DNA from: Pseudomonadota bacterium
Lineage (GTDB): Bacteria; Pseudomonadota; Gammaproteobacteria; Burkholderiales; Burkholderiaceae_C
DNA length: 55,773 nucleotides
Direction of reading: 5' to 3'
Assembly: GCA_018241325.1 (NCBI GenBank)
Contig: JAFEEB010000027.1
Location: 1 to 55,773, forward strand
In this document: piece after piece, positions 12,839 through 20,345 of the stretch
How positions within the stretch are numbered: position 1 is the stretch's first letter
How the letters are laid out: each line of letters begins with the position of its first letter
Program-made: the position numbers and the translations under genes
Notes under the pieces: generated by a model
What the model saw: only the letters and a program-made list of their open reading frames with translations
What the model was told of the DNA's origin: nothing
Databases searched by the model: none

Positions 12839-13744
12839 ATGGACCAGTTGACCAGCATGCGCGTGTTCGCGCTCACCGCGCAGGCGGGCACCCTGTCGGG
12901 CGCCGCCCGCATCCTGGACATGTCGCCGGCCATGGCCACCAAGCACGTGGGCGCGCTGGAAGCGCGCCTGGGCGTCAAGCTGCTGCACCGCACCACGCGC
13001 AAGCTGGTGCTGACCGAAGCGGGCCAGGCCTACCTGGAGGCGGTGCAGCGCATCCTGGCCGAGCTGGACGAGGCCGACGCCGCCGCCACCGCGCAGCGCA
13101 CACTGGCCACGGGCCTGCTGCGGCTGAACACGCCGCTGGCCTGGGGCGTGCGCCACCTCGCGCCGCTGATGCCGGCCTTCAGCCGCGCGCACCCGGCCGT
13201 CACCGTGGAGCTGGGCATGACCGACGCCGCCGTCAACCTGGTGGACGAGCGCTGGGACATGGCCGTGCGCATCGGCGCGCTGCACGACGACAGCCTGCAG
13301 GCGCGCCGCCTGGGCGGCTGCCGCGTGGTGTTGTGCGCCGCCCCGGCCTATCTGGACGAGCACGGCGTGCCGCGCACCGTGGCCGATCTGGCGCAGCACA
13401 ACTGCCTGAGCTACACCTTGTCGTCCACCAACACCCCCAGCGAATGGCGCTTTGGCGCCGACGGCAGCGTGCGCCAGCCGGTGCGCGGCAACCTGCGCGC
13501 CAACAGCGGCGAGGCCCTGCTGACCATCGCGCTGGGCGGGTTGGGCCTGGTGTACGAGCCCGACTTCATCGTCGGCGACGCCCTGGCGCGCGGCGCGCTG
13601 CAGGCGCTGACGCTGGACCACCCGCCGCACGACCTGGGCGGCATCCACGCCGTGTGGCCGGCCAACCGCCACCCGCCCGCCAAGGTGCGGGCGATGGTGG
13701 ACTTTCTGGTGGCGCAGCTGGCGAGCCGGGGCCCGGGCGCATGA
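12839..13744 (+). CDS. LysR family transcriptional regulator
   Basis: 301 residues. N-terminal winged helix-turn-helix (MDQLTSMRVFALTAQAGTLS, then GAARILDMSPAMATKHVGAL) and a C-terminal periplasmic-binding-protein-like effector domain, including VNLVDERWDMAVRIG and YTLSSTNTPSEWRFG. This is the common CrgA/DhcR-like subgroup. ATG 12839 is chosen because it aligns with the family start; the frame is open further up. It is divergent from the DOPA-dioxygenase-like gene and probably regulates it. Confidence 0.92.
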   Translation: MDQLTSMRVFALTAQAGTLSGAARILDMSPAMATKHVGALEARLGVKLLHRTTRKLVLTEAGQAYLEAVQRILAELDEADAAATAQRTLATGLLRLNTPLAWGVRHLAPLMPAFSRAHPAVTVELGMTDAAVNLVDERWDMAVRIGALHDDSLQARRLGGCRVVLCAAPAYLDEHGVPRTVADLAQHNCLSYTLSSTNTPSEWRFGADGSVRQPVRGNLRANSGEALLTIALGGLGLVYEPDFIVGDALARGALQALTLDHPPHDLGGIHAVWPANRHPPAKVRAMVDFLVAQLASRGPGA

Positions 13745-13930
13745 CAGCCGCGACCCAGCCCGTGACCCCGATTGCAGGCGGGCATTGAAACCCGCACCCC
13801 CGACCTGCGGCGCGCGCGGGGCCTGGCCGAATCCAGCGTCAAACGCAAGCCGGCCTGGGGTGATCGGCCGCTGCCGGCCGGGCGGATGGCGGCGAGTGGG
13901 TGCGCCGCGCCTGGATGCAGGCCGTTTTTT

Positions 13931-13945
13931 CATCACGCCGTGATG
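13931..13945. promoter_or_regulatory. Perfect palindrome at the marR start, probable operator
   Basis: CATCACGCCGTGATG is a perfect 15-bp palindrome ending 15 bp before ATG 13961 (and overlapping an alternative ATG at 13943). MarR proteins bind such short palindromes over their own promoters. A related core, TCACGGCGTGA, occurs at 16632–16642 upstream of the nitrite reductase gene. The preceding stretch from 13745 holds nothing else I can identify. Confidence 0.5.
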
Positions 13946-13960
13946 CGTATCATCCACGCC

Positions 13961-14383
13961 ATGAGCGCTGCACTGACCCAGGACGAGCTTGAGCAGCTGG
14001 CCGACTTTCGCTACCGGCTGCGCCAGTTCCTGCGCGTGAGCGAAACGCTGGCCCATGCCCACGGCTGCACCGCGCAGCAATACCAGCTGCTGCTGCAACT
14101 GCTGGGCTACCCGGGCCGGCGCTGGGCCAGCGTGGCCGAACTGGCCGAGCGCCTGCAAGCCCAGCACCACGGCGTGGTCGCCCTGGTCACGCGCTGCGAG
14201 CAGGCCGGCTGGGTCGAGCGGCGCGCCAGCCGGGGCGACCAGCGCCTGGTCGAGGTGCACCTCACGCCCGCCGGCCGCGCGCTGGGCCGGCGCCTGGCCC
14301 GCCTGCACCGCGACGAGCTGGGCGCGCTGCGCGCCGGCCGTGCGCTGGCCAGCGCCACCACCCCCAGAGGTTCGCCGCCATGA
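13961..14383 (+). CDS. MarR family transcriptional regulator
   Basis: 140 residues. Winged helix-turn-helix core: ELEQLADFRYRLRQFLRVSE, then RRWASVAELAERLQAQHHGV (recognition region) and the wing RASRGDQRLVEVHLTPAGRA. An alternative ATG at 13943 would add six residues (MRIIHA). The last four bases overlap the next gene (ATGA), so the regulator and the PAS protein are translationally coupled. Confidence 0.87.
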   Translation: MSAALTQDELEQLADFRYRLRQFLRVSETLAHAHGCTAQQYQLLLQLLGYPGRRWASVAELAERLQAQHHGVVALVTRCEQAGWVERRASRGDQRLVEVHLTPAGRALGRRLARLHRDELGALRAGRALASATTPRGSPP

Positions 14384-14799
14384 CCGCTTCTCCTCTTGAA
14401 CCCATTGCCTGGGAGCGCATCGTCGCCGACGTGGCCGACGCGCTGATCTTCATCGACACCCAGGGCGTGATCCGCGTCTGGAACGCGCGCTGCGAGGCGC
14501 TGTTCGGCTTCAGCGCGGGCGAGGCGCTGGGGCAAAGCGTGGACCTCATCATCCCCGAGCACCTGCGCTCGGCACACTGGCACGCCTTCGAGCAGGCCAT
14601 GGCGCGCGGCGCCACGCGCCACGGCGCCGAGGTGCGCACCACGCGCGCCACACACCAGGACGGGCGCCGCCTGTACGTGGACATGACCTTCAGCGTGGTG
14701 CGCGACGCAGCCGGCCACGCCCTGGGCTCGGCCGCCATGGCGCGCGACGCGACGGAGCGCTACCTGGCCGAGCGGGCGCGCAAGGCGGCGGGCGGTTGA
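14380..14799 (+). CDS. Single PAS-domain protein
   Basis: 139 residues made up of one PAS fold: IVADVADALIFIDTQGVIRV, WNARCEALFGFSAGEALGQS, then VDLIIPEHLRSAHWHAFEQA and a C-terminal YVDMTFSVVRDAAGHALGSA. No kinase, GGDEF or other output domain follows. PAS domains sense redox state, haem, flavin or small ligands; the cofactor here is not evident. Its 4-nt overlap with marR suggests it modulates that regulator or senses the same signal. Confidence 0.87.
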   Translation: MTASPLEPIAWERIVADVADALIFIDTQGVIRVWNARCEALFGFSAGEALGQSVDLIIPEHLRSAHWHAFEQAMARGATRHGAEVRTTRATHQDGRRLYVDMTFSVVRDAAGHALGSAAMARDATERYLAERARKAAGG

Positions 14800-14810
14800 G
14801 AAAAAGACAG

Positions 14811-14988
14811 AACAGCCGGACGCAGAGGACGCGAAGGACTCGCAGAGGACGCAAAAGAGACAAAACAAATTGCTTTAAAAATGAGAGTAATCGGCGCTTT
14901 GCACGCAGGCGCATCCGGGTGAAAGCGTCCATTTTTTGAATTTTTTGCGTCCTCTGCGCAACTTTTGCGTCCTCTGCGTCCGGCTGTT
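14811..14988. repeat. 178-bp MITE-like element with perfect 22-bp inverted ends (family R3, copy 1)
   Basis: The left end (14811–14832) starts AACAGCCGGACGCAGAGGAC and the right end (14967–14988) is its exact reverse complement. Inside each arm the motif GCGTCCTCTGCG is repeated in diverged form. The AT-richer centre has no convincing gene. A second copy lies at 24138 and a partial one at 35385. It starts 12 nt after the PAS gene stop. Confidence 0.85.
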
Positions 14989-15059
14989 TCGGAGGTCACT
15001 TAAAGCCACCCCTAACGCACGCGCTACAGTGACAACGTCGCAACGGGAGGAGTCGCTCC

Positions 15060-16598
15060 ATGGGTCTGAGTCAGGTGCAAAGCCGCGCACTGCTGGGTCT
15101 GGCCGCGCCGGCGGTCACGGTGGAGGTGCACCTGGCCAACGGCCTGCCCAGTTTCACCCTGGTCGGGCTGGCCGAGGTCGAGGTCAAGGAGGCGCGCGAG
15201 CGCGTGCGCAGCGCCTTGCTCAACAGCGGCCTCACGTTTCCGCACAACCAGCGCATCACCGTCAACCTGGCGCCGGCCGATTTGCCCAAGGATTCGGGGC
15301 GGTTCGACTTGCCCATCGCGCTGGGCATCCTGGCCGCCAGCGGGCAAATCGACGGCACGCGTCTCGCCGGTTGGGCTTTTGCCGGCGAGCTGTCACTGTC
15401 GGGCGAACTGCGGCCCGTGCGCGGCGCGCTGGCCGTGGCCGCCGCGCTGCGCCAGGGCCACGAGGCGCCGCGCCTGGTCCTGCCGCCGGGCAGCGCCGAA
15501 GAGGCCGCCCTGGTGCCCGGCCTCGCCGTGCACCGCGCGCGCCACCTGCTGGACGTGGTGGCGCAGTTTCTGCCCGTGGGCGCCGCCGACGCCGCAGCGC
15601 CGGCCGAAGGCTGGACACCCCTGCCCCCCGCCACGCGCGCGCCCGAGCCGAGCTACCCCGATCTGGCCGAGGTGAAAGGCCAGGCCGCGGTCAAACGGGC
15701 GCTGGAGATTGCCGCCGCGGGCGGCCATTCGCTGTTGATGATGGGCCCACCCGGCAGCGGCAAGTCGATGCTGGCGCAGCGCTTTGCCGGCCTGCTGCCG
15801 CCCATGGACGACGACGAGGCGCTGCAAAGCGCCGCCATCGCCAGCCTGGACGGCGCGTTTGACCTGGCGCGCTGGGGCCAGCGCCCCACGCGCGCACCGC
15901 ACCACACGGCCAGCGCGGTGGCACTCGTGGGCGGGGGCTCGCCACCGCGCCCGGGCGAAATCTCGCTGGCCGACGGCGGCGTGCTGTTCCTCGACGAGCT
16001 GCCCGAGTTCCCGCGCGCCGCGCTGGAGGCCCTGCGCGAGCCGCTGGAGAGCGGGCGCATCACCATCAGCCGCGCGGCGCGCCGGGCCGACTTTCCGGCG
16101 CGCTTTCAACTCGTCGCCGCGATGAACCCCTGCCCTTGCGGCCACCTGGGCCAGCGCCAGCCGGCCTGCCGCTGCACGCCCGACCAGGTGGCGCGCTACC
16201 AGGGCCGCCTGTCGGGCCCGTTGCTGGACCGCATCGACCTGCACATCGAGGTGCCGCAACTGGCCCCCGACGAATTGCTGGCGGCGCCGGCCGGCGAAAG
16301 CACCGCCAGTGTGCGGGCGCGCTGCATCGCGGCGCGCGCTCGCGCCACGGCGCGCCAGGGTTTGCCCAACCAGGCCCTGCATGGCCAGGTGCTGGATACG
16401 CACTTGCAGCTGGATGGGGCCGCCGCCGCCTTCGCCAGCACCGCCGCCGCGCGCCTGGGCTGGAGTGCGCGGGCCACGCACCGCGCGCTGAAGGTGGCGC
16501 GCACCATTGCCGACCTGGCCGGCAGCCAGGGCACCACCGTGGCCCACGTGGCCGAGGCCATCCAGTACCGGCGCGCGCTGCGCGCGGCAAGCCGCTGA
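15060..16598 (+). CDS. comM: YifB/ComM family Mg-chelatase-like AAA+ ATPase
   Basis: 512 residues, the usual length. ComM is a hexameric helicase that drives branch migration during natural transformation. Features: N-terminal LonC-like domain (VGLAEVEVKEARERVRSALL, VNLAPADLPKDSGRFDLPIA), Walker A GPPGSGKSMLAQR near residue 229, the RPFRAPHHTAS-type motif (here RPTRAPHHTASAVALVGGG), Walker B GGVLFLDELPEF, and a zinc-finger-like CPCGHLG…C.C stretch. A GGGAGGAG site lies upstream of ATG 15060. It is single, between an R3 repeat and nirK. Confidence 0.94.
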   Translation: MGLSQVQSRALLGLAAPAVTVEVHLANGLPSFTLVGLAEVEVKEARERVRSALLNSGLTFPHNQRITVNLAPADLPKDSGRFDLPIALGILAASGQIDGTRLAGWAFAGELSLSGELRPVRGALAVAAALRQGHEAPRLVLPPGSAEEAALVPGLAVHRARHLLDVVAQFLPVGAADAAAPAEGWTPLPPATRAPEPSYPDLAEVKGQAAVKRALEIAAAGGHSLLMMGPPGSGKSMLAQRFAGLLPPMDDDEALQSAAIASLDGAFDLARWGQRPTRAPHHTASAVALVGGGSPPRPGEISLADGGVLFLDELPEFPRAALEALREPLESGRITISRAARRADFPARFQLVAAMNPCPCGHLGQRQPACRCTPDQVARYQGRLSGPLLDRIDLHIEVPQLAPDELLAAPAGESTASVRARCIAARARATARQGLPNQALHGQVLDTHLQLDGAAAAFASTAAARLGWSARATHRALKVARTIADLAGSQGTTVAHVAEAIQYRRALRAASR

Positions 16599-16630
16599 AA
16601 CCCGACAACCCCACTCGGGATGTGACTTAC

Positions 16631-16690
16631 CTCACGGCGTGAGATATATGATTCGACTCGACCCCTGCGGCGGCTGACGGAACGGTTCCG
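16631..16690. promoter_or_regulatory. Two palindromes in the nitrite reductase upstream region
   Basis: CTCACGGCGTGAG (16631–16643) and CGGAACGGTTCCG (16678–16690) are perfect 13-bp palindromes, 100 and 53 bp before ATG 16743. The first shares the core TCACGNCGTGA with the palindrome at marR (13931). I see no FNR/NnrR box (TTGAT-N4-ATCAA) here. Roles as operators are inferred from symmetry and position. Confidence 0.4.
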
Positions 16691-16742
16691 GAGGCGCGCT
16701 CGTGCAACCGCGCGGCAGGCCACTCACCCCGGAGTCCGTGTC

Positions 16743-18731
16743 ATGACCTCTGCCTCATCCGCCGACAAGCATTCATCCGCCTGGCCCGGCATCGCCACCA
16801 CCGCCTTGCGCGTGGCCTTCGGCATCATCTGGATGGTGGCCGCCGCGCTCACCTGGCTGCCCGACTTCGCGTCGCACTACGTCGGCTATCTGCACAACGC
16901 CGCGCAGGGGCAGCCGGGCTGGAACGCCTGGTGGTTCTCGACGTGGATCGCGCTGGTGACGCCGCACGCCGCGCTGTTCACCTGGCTCACGCGCCTGGCC
17001 GTCTCAGCCATCGCCATCTGCCTGGTGATCGGTTTTGGCGGGCGCACGCTGTACGCCCTGGGCGCCCTGTTCAGCCTGCTGGTGTGGAGCACCGCCGAGG
17101 GCTTTGGTGGCCCGTATGCGGTGGGCGTGTCCAACATCGGCACGGCCATCACCTACGTGCTGATTTTCCTGGCGCTGATCGGCCTGCACTACCGCGCGGG
17201 CCTGGTGCCCTACAGCCTGGACTACCTGATCGAGCGGCGCTGGCCGCGCTGGCAAAAGATCGCCGAATGGAGCAACGCCACCACGCCGCCGCCCGCGCCC
17301 GAGGCGCTGCCGCCGGGCGTGCAGATCGTGGCCGTGCTGGGCATCGTGGTGGTGCTGGCGCTGCTGATCGCCGGCCTGCCCAGCACGCTCAACGTCAAGT
17401 CGGCCTCGCCCGCCACGGCGGCGCAGGCCGTATCGCCGCTGATGCTGGCATCCAAGGACCCCATCGCCAAGGCCCGCGACGCGCGCCTGCCGCCCGTGGC
17501 CGGCGACGGCAAGACCGCCACCATCGAGGTCATCGCCGAGGATCAGAAGGTCACCATCGCCAACGGTGTCGAATACCAGGCCTGGACCTTCGGCGGCGAG
17601 GTGCCGGCGCCCGTCATCCACTTGCGCCAGGGCCAGGTCGTGACCGTCAAGTTCAGCAACCGCGGCACCATGCACCACGCGATCGACTTCCACTCCGCCA
17701 TCACGCCGCCGGATTTGAACTACGTGGACATCAACCCGGGCGAAACGCTGGAGTTCACCTTCGTGGCCGACACGCCCGGCGCCTTCGTCTACCACTGCGG
17801 CACGCCGCCGGTGCTGCTGCACATGGCCAACGGCATGTTCGGCGCCATCATCGTCAGCCCGGCCACGCCGCTGCCCGAGGCGGCCGAGAGCTACGTCATC
17901 GTGCAAAGCGAGTGGTACACGCAGCAGATGGCCGGCAACCTGATGGGCCCCAGCTTCGAGAAGATGCTGCAAATGCGCCCGGACGAAGTCGTGTTCAACG
18001 GCATCGCCAACCAATACCACGACCGACCGCTGCCCATCACCGCCGGCAAGCGTGCGCGCATCTACTTCGTCAACGCCGGCCCCAGCCTGTGGAGCGCCTT
18101 CCACGTCATCGGCGGGATGTTCGACAAGGTCTACCCCGACGCCGACGCGGCGCACGCGCTCACCGGCGTATCCACCTTCAGCGTCGGCCCCGGCGAGGGC
18201 GCGGTGTTCGACCTGATGGTGCCCAAGGCCGGCAAGTACCCCTTCGTCGACCACAGCATGGCCCACATGGCGATTGGCGCGGTGGGCGTGTTCGAGGCCA
18301 AGGGCGACAGCGCCGCCGCCACGCCGGCCAAACCCACGCTCACCAAGACGGCCGGCGCGCAAGCCCCGGCGCACGCTGCCGCCTCCGAGCCGGCCGGCCC
18401 TTACCAGTTCGACACCGCGCGCGGCGATTCGCTGTACGCCACCCACTGCGCGGCCTGCCACCAAGCCACGGGCCTGGGCCTGCCGGGCGCCTTCCCGCCG
18501 CTCAAGGGCGATCCGGTGGTGCTGGCGGCCGACGCCACCAAGCACATCAAGACGGTGCTGAACGGCGCGCAGGGCGAGAACATCGGCGGCACGACCTACC
18601 CCAGCCCGATGCCGCCCTTTGCCGCCACCCTGAGCGACAGCGAGGTGGCCGACATCGTCAACCACGAGCGCACCGCCTGGGGCAACCAGGGCAAGACCAT
18701 CACCGCCGAGCAGGTGAAGGCGGCGCGATGA
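16743..18731 (+). CDS. nirK: Copper nitrite reductase fused to an N-terminal membrane domain and a C-terminal cytochrome c
   Basis: 662 residues in three parts. Residues about 17–215 hold five hydrophobic helices (DoxX-like in appearance). Residues about 255–520 are a two-cupredoxin NirK. Type 1 copper ligands are H312, C352, H360 and M365; type 2 ligands are H317, H351 and H504; catalytic D315 and H454 are present (family numbering H95, C136, H145, M150; H100, H135, H306; D98, H255). Residues about 555–650 are a class I cytochrome c with C569-A-A-C-H and probable Met ligand M623. The enzyme reduces nitrite to NO; the cytochrome would feed electrons. NirK–cytochrome c fusions are known (Ralstonia pickettii); the added membrane domain would anchor the enzyme to the inner membrane and is unusual. 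A CCGGAG site precedes the ATG. qNOR, the next enzyme of the pathway, is 9 kb away. Confidence 0.9.
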   Translation: MTSASSADKHSSAWPGIATTALRVAFGIIWMVAAALTWLPDFASHYVGYLHNAAQGQPGWNAWWFSTWIALVTPHAALFTWLTRLAVSAIAICLVIGFGGRTLYALGALFSLLVWSTAEGFGGPYAVGVSNIGTAITYVLIFLALIGLHYRAGLVPYSLDYLIERRWPRWQKIAEWSNATTPPPAPEALPPGVQIVAVLGIVVVLALLIAGLPSTLNVKSASPATAAQAVSPLMLASKDPIAKARDARLPPVAGDGKTATIEVIAEDQKVTIANGVEYQAWTFGGEVPAPVIHLRQGQVVTVKFSNRGTMHHAIDFHSAITPPDLNYVDINPGETLEFTFVADTPGAFVYHCGTPPVLLHMANGMFGAIIVSPATPLPEAAESYVIVQSEWYTQQMAGNLMGPSFEKMLQMRPDEVVFNGIANQYHDRPLPITAGKRARIYFVNAGPSLWSAFHVIGGMFDKVYPDADAAHALTGVSTFSVGPGEGAVFDLMVPKAGKYPFVDHSMAHMAIGAVGVFEAKGDSAAATPAKPTLTKTAGAQAPAHAAASEPAGPYQFDTARGDSLYATHCAACHQATGLGLPGAFPPLKGDPVVLAADATKHIKTVLNGAQGENIGGTTYPSPMPPFAATLSDSEVADIVNHERTAWGNQGKTITAEQVKAAR

Positions 18732-18767
18732 AGCGATTCACACGGTACGTTGTGCTGATTGCGCCCT

Positions 18768-18799
18768 CTCCCGCGTGCGGGAGAGGGTCGGGGTGAGGG
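18768..18799. repeat. Palindromic repeat downstream of nirK (family R2)
   Basis: CCCTCTCCCGCGTGCGGGAG then AGGGTCGGGGTGAGGG: a strong hairpin in the 116-bp gap between two convergent genes. The same family occurs at 9755, 54872 and 54989. It may serve as a transcription end for both genes. Confidence 0.75.
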
Positions 18800-18847
18800 C
18801 GGGCGTGGTGCGCTGACCCCCTCGTTGATCCCACCGGGGCACGGTCT

Positions 18848-19678
18848 TCACTTGACTGGCAAGAACGCCAGAAAAGGCGCCGCCACCAGGCCTTGCACGT
18901 AGTTGATGCCGGCGCGGCGATAGCGCTCGGTCATGTAGCCGGCCAGCAGGTCGAGCCGGCCGATGATCTTGCCGAACTCCCGCTCGAAGCTGAGGTTGCG
19001 CGTGTCGCCCGCGATCTCGTTGGCCAGCAGCAGGGGCCGCCCGGCCGGGCCATGTCGCGTGTTCAGGATCCACAGCGCCGTCTCCATGTTGCGCGCGGCG
19101 TTGTACACGTGCTGGGGATCGACGCCGTCCAGGTAGTAGAACTCGCGCTTGCCGCCTTGCGCGGTGACGATGGTGTCGGCACAGGCGGCAATGAAGGCGG
19201 CCACCCGATCGCCCGTGAAGGCCGGCGACAGGGCCGTTGAGAGCGCCGCCACGTCGCGCTGGCCGTCCAGCGGCAGCCAGGGCTGGCCGCCCAGCACGCT
19301 GGCGCCCAGCTTTTGCAGGGCCTCCTCGCGCGTGGCCGCGCTCTTGCGCCACTCGGCCGGGTTGCGGCGATACAGCTTGTCGGCCAGCAGTTGCAGGCTG
19401 GCCAGGTTGGCCTGCATGATGGCCTGCGTCAGGCGGTTGCCCTCGCTTTGCAGGAACTCATCGGCATTGAAGCGGCTGCCCTGGACCTCGCCGTGCGCGG
19501 TGGGCGCGCCGCCCGCGCAACCGGCCAGCATGGTGGCGGCAAGCGACAAGACGAAAAAAAGGGCCGTCGCAACGGCCCCGCGTGTGTGGCGCGTGGCGCA
19601 GCCCGGCAGGGGCCGCGTCGCGTGCGTTGCTTCAGGCGCTCTTGCCGCCGTCCTTGTCCGTGCCAAACGTGATCTCAC
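18848..19678 (-). CDS. Putative lipoprotein, family not recognised
   Basis: Up to 276 residues. The body begins after a lipobox (LSLAATMLAGC) and continues with FLQSEGNRLTQAIMQANLAS and YYLDGVDPQHVYNAARNMET; it ends FLAFLPVK. The start is unclear. ATG 19678 gives an overlong 50-residue leader and overlaps the bactofilin gene by 47 nt, and the leader reads through the bactofilin terminator at 19554–19578. No ATG or GTG closer to the signal peptide exists; a TTG inside the hydrophobic stretch is the only nearer candidate. The function is unknown; no domain recognised. Confidence 0.65.
   Translation of the reverse strand: MRSRLARTRTAARAPEATHATRPLPGCATRHTRGAVATALFFVLSLAATMLAGCAGGAPTAHGEVQGSRFNADEFLQSEGNRLTQAIMQANLASLQLLADKLYRRNPAEWRKSAATREEALQKLGASVLGGQPWLPLDGQRDVAALSTALSPAFTGDRVAAFIAACADTIVTAQGGKREFYYLDGVDPQHVYNAARNMETALWILNTRHGPAGRPLLLANEIAGDTRNLSFEREFGKIIGRLDLLAGYMTERYRRAGINYVQGLVAAPFLAFLPVK
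19554..19578 (-). terminator. Intrinsic terminator after bactofilin
   Basis: On the minus strand GGGCCGT and ACGGCCC form a 7-bp stem around a four-base loop, followed by seven T. It lies 54 nt past the bactofilin stop and inside the upstream extension of the lipoprotein frame. Confidence 0.75.
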
Positions 19679-20165
19679 CGGAAAGCTGGCCTCCTTCTTC
19701 GATCACGATCTTGCCATAGCGCAGCTTGCCGGTGACTTTGCCGGTGGAGAAAATCACCAACTTTTGCCGCACCGTGAGGTTGCCGTCGAAGCTGCCGCGC
19801 ACTTCGGCGATGTCGATCTCGGCCGAGCCCTTGAAGGCGCCCTGCTCGGCGATCTGGATCACGCGCGAGTTCATGGTGGCCTCCACCGTGCCCTCGACCA
19901 CCAGCGTGTCGCAGTCGGTGATTTCCACGCCCTTGAGCTTGATGTTGGGGCCCACCGTCAGCTTGGCGCCGCTTTCGGAGGGTGTCGGCGCTGCCGCAGC
20001 CAGGGGATTGGCGGCTGCGCCGGCCGACGCCGGAGACGCAAACGGCTGAGCGCTGCCGCCGGCCGAGCCCAGCGAACTGGCGCCGCCGTGCGTGCCGCCG
20101 GCGGGACGGGTGGGCGTCGCGGGTTCGTTGTCACGCTTGCCGAAAAACGGTCCTTGAAGTGCCAT
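19632..20165 (-). CDS. Bactofilin family cytoskeletal protein
   Basis: 177 residues. The N-terminal ~65 residues are low-complexity (Ala, Ser, Pro, Gly). The rest is the bactofilin beta-helix core with regular short strands: LTVGPNIKLKGVEITDCDTL, VVEGTVEATMNSRVIQIAEQ, SFDGNLTVRQKLVIFSTGKV, TGKLRYGKIVIEEGGQLSGE. Bactofilins polymerise without nucleotide and organise cell-wall or polar structures. ATG 20165 has an AGGAGA site upstream. A terminator follows the gene. Confidence 0.92.
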   Translation of the reverse strand: MALQGPFFGKRDNEPATPTRPAGGTHGGASSLGSAGGSAQPFASPASAGAAANPLAAAAPTPSESGAKLTVGPNIKLKGVEITDCDTLVVEGTVEATMNSRVIQIAEQGAFKGSAEIDIAEVRGSFDGNLTVRQKLVIFSTGKVTGKLRYGKIVIEEGGQLSGEITFGTDKDGGKSA

Positions 20166-20345
20166 GCTTTCTCCTGATAACAATCGGTTGATCCTACGAG
20201 GGTGCCCGGGATACTCGGCCCAACAAGGCGCAAGAGTCGTAACCAAATCATGACGGCTGTTCGATCCATGCCGGTGTCGTGCGCAGACGTTACCATGGGC
20301 ACCCGCGCCGGCCCGCGTGGGCGCCTTCCCTATTTTCAAGCCCGC

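Noticed and set aside
14811-14988. CRISPR array from the repeated GCGTCCTCTGCG units
   Set aside because: Units are short, in mixed orientation, without regular unique spacers, and no cas genes are present.
16621-16742. Riboswitch or FNR/NsrR box before nirK
   Set aside because: No matching conserved structure and no TTGAT-N4-ATCAA; only the two palindromes can be supported.
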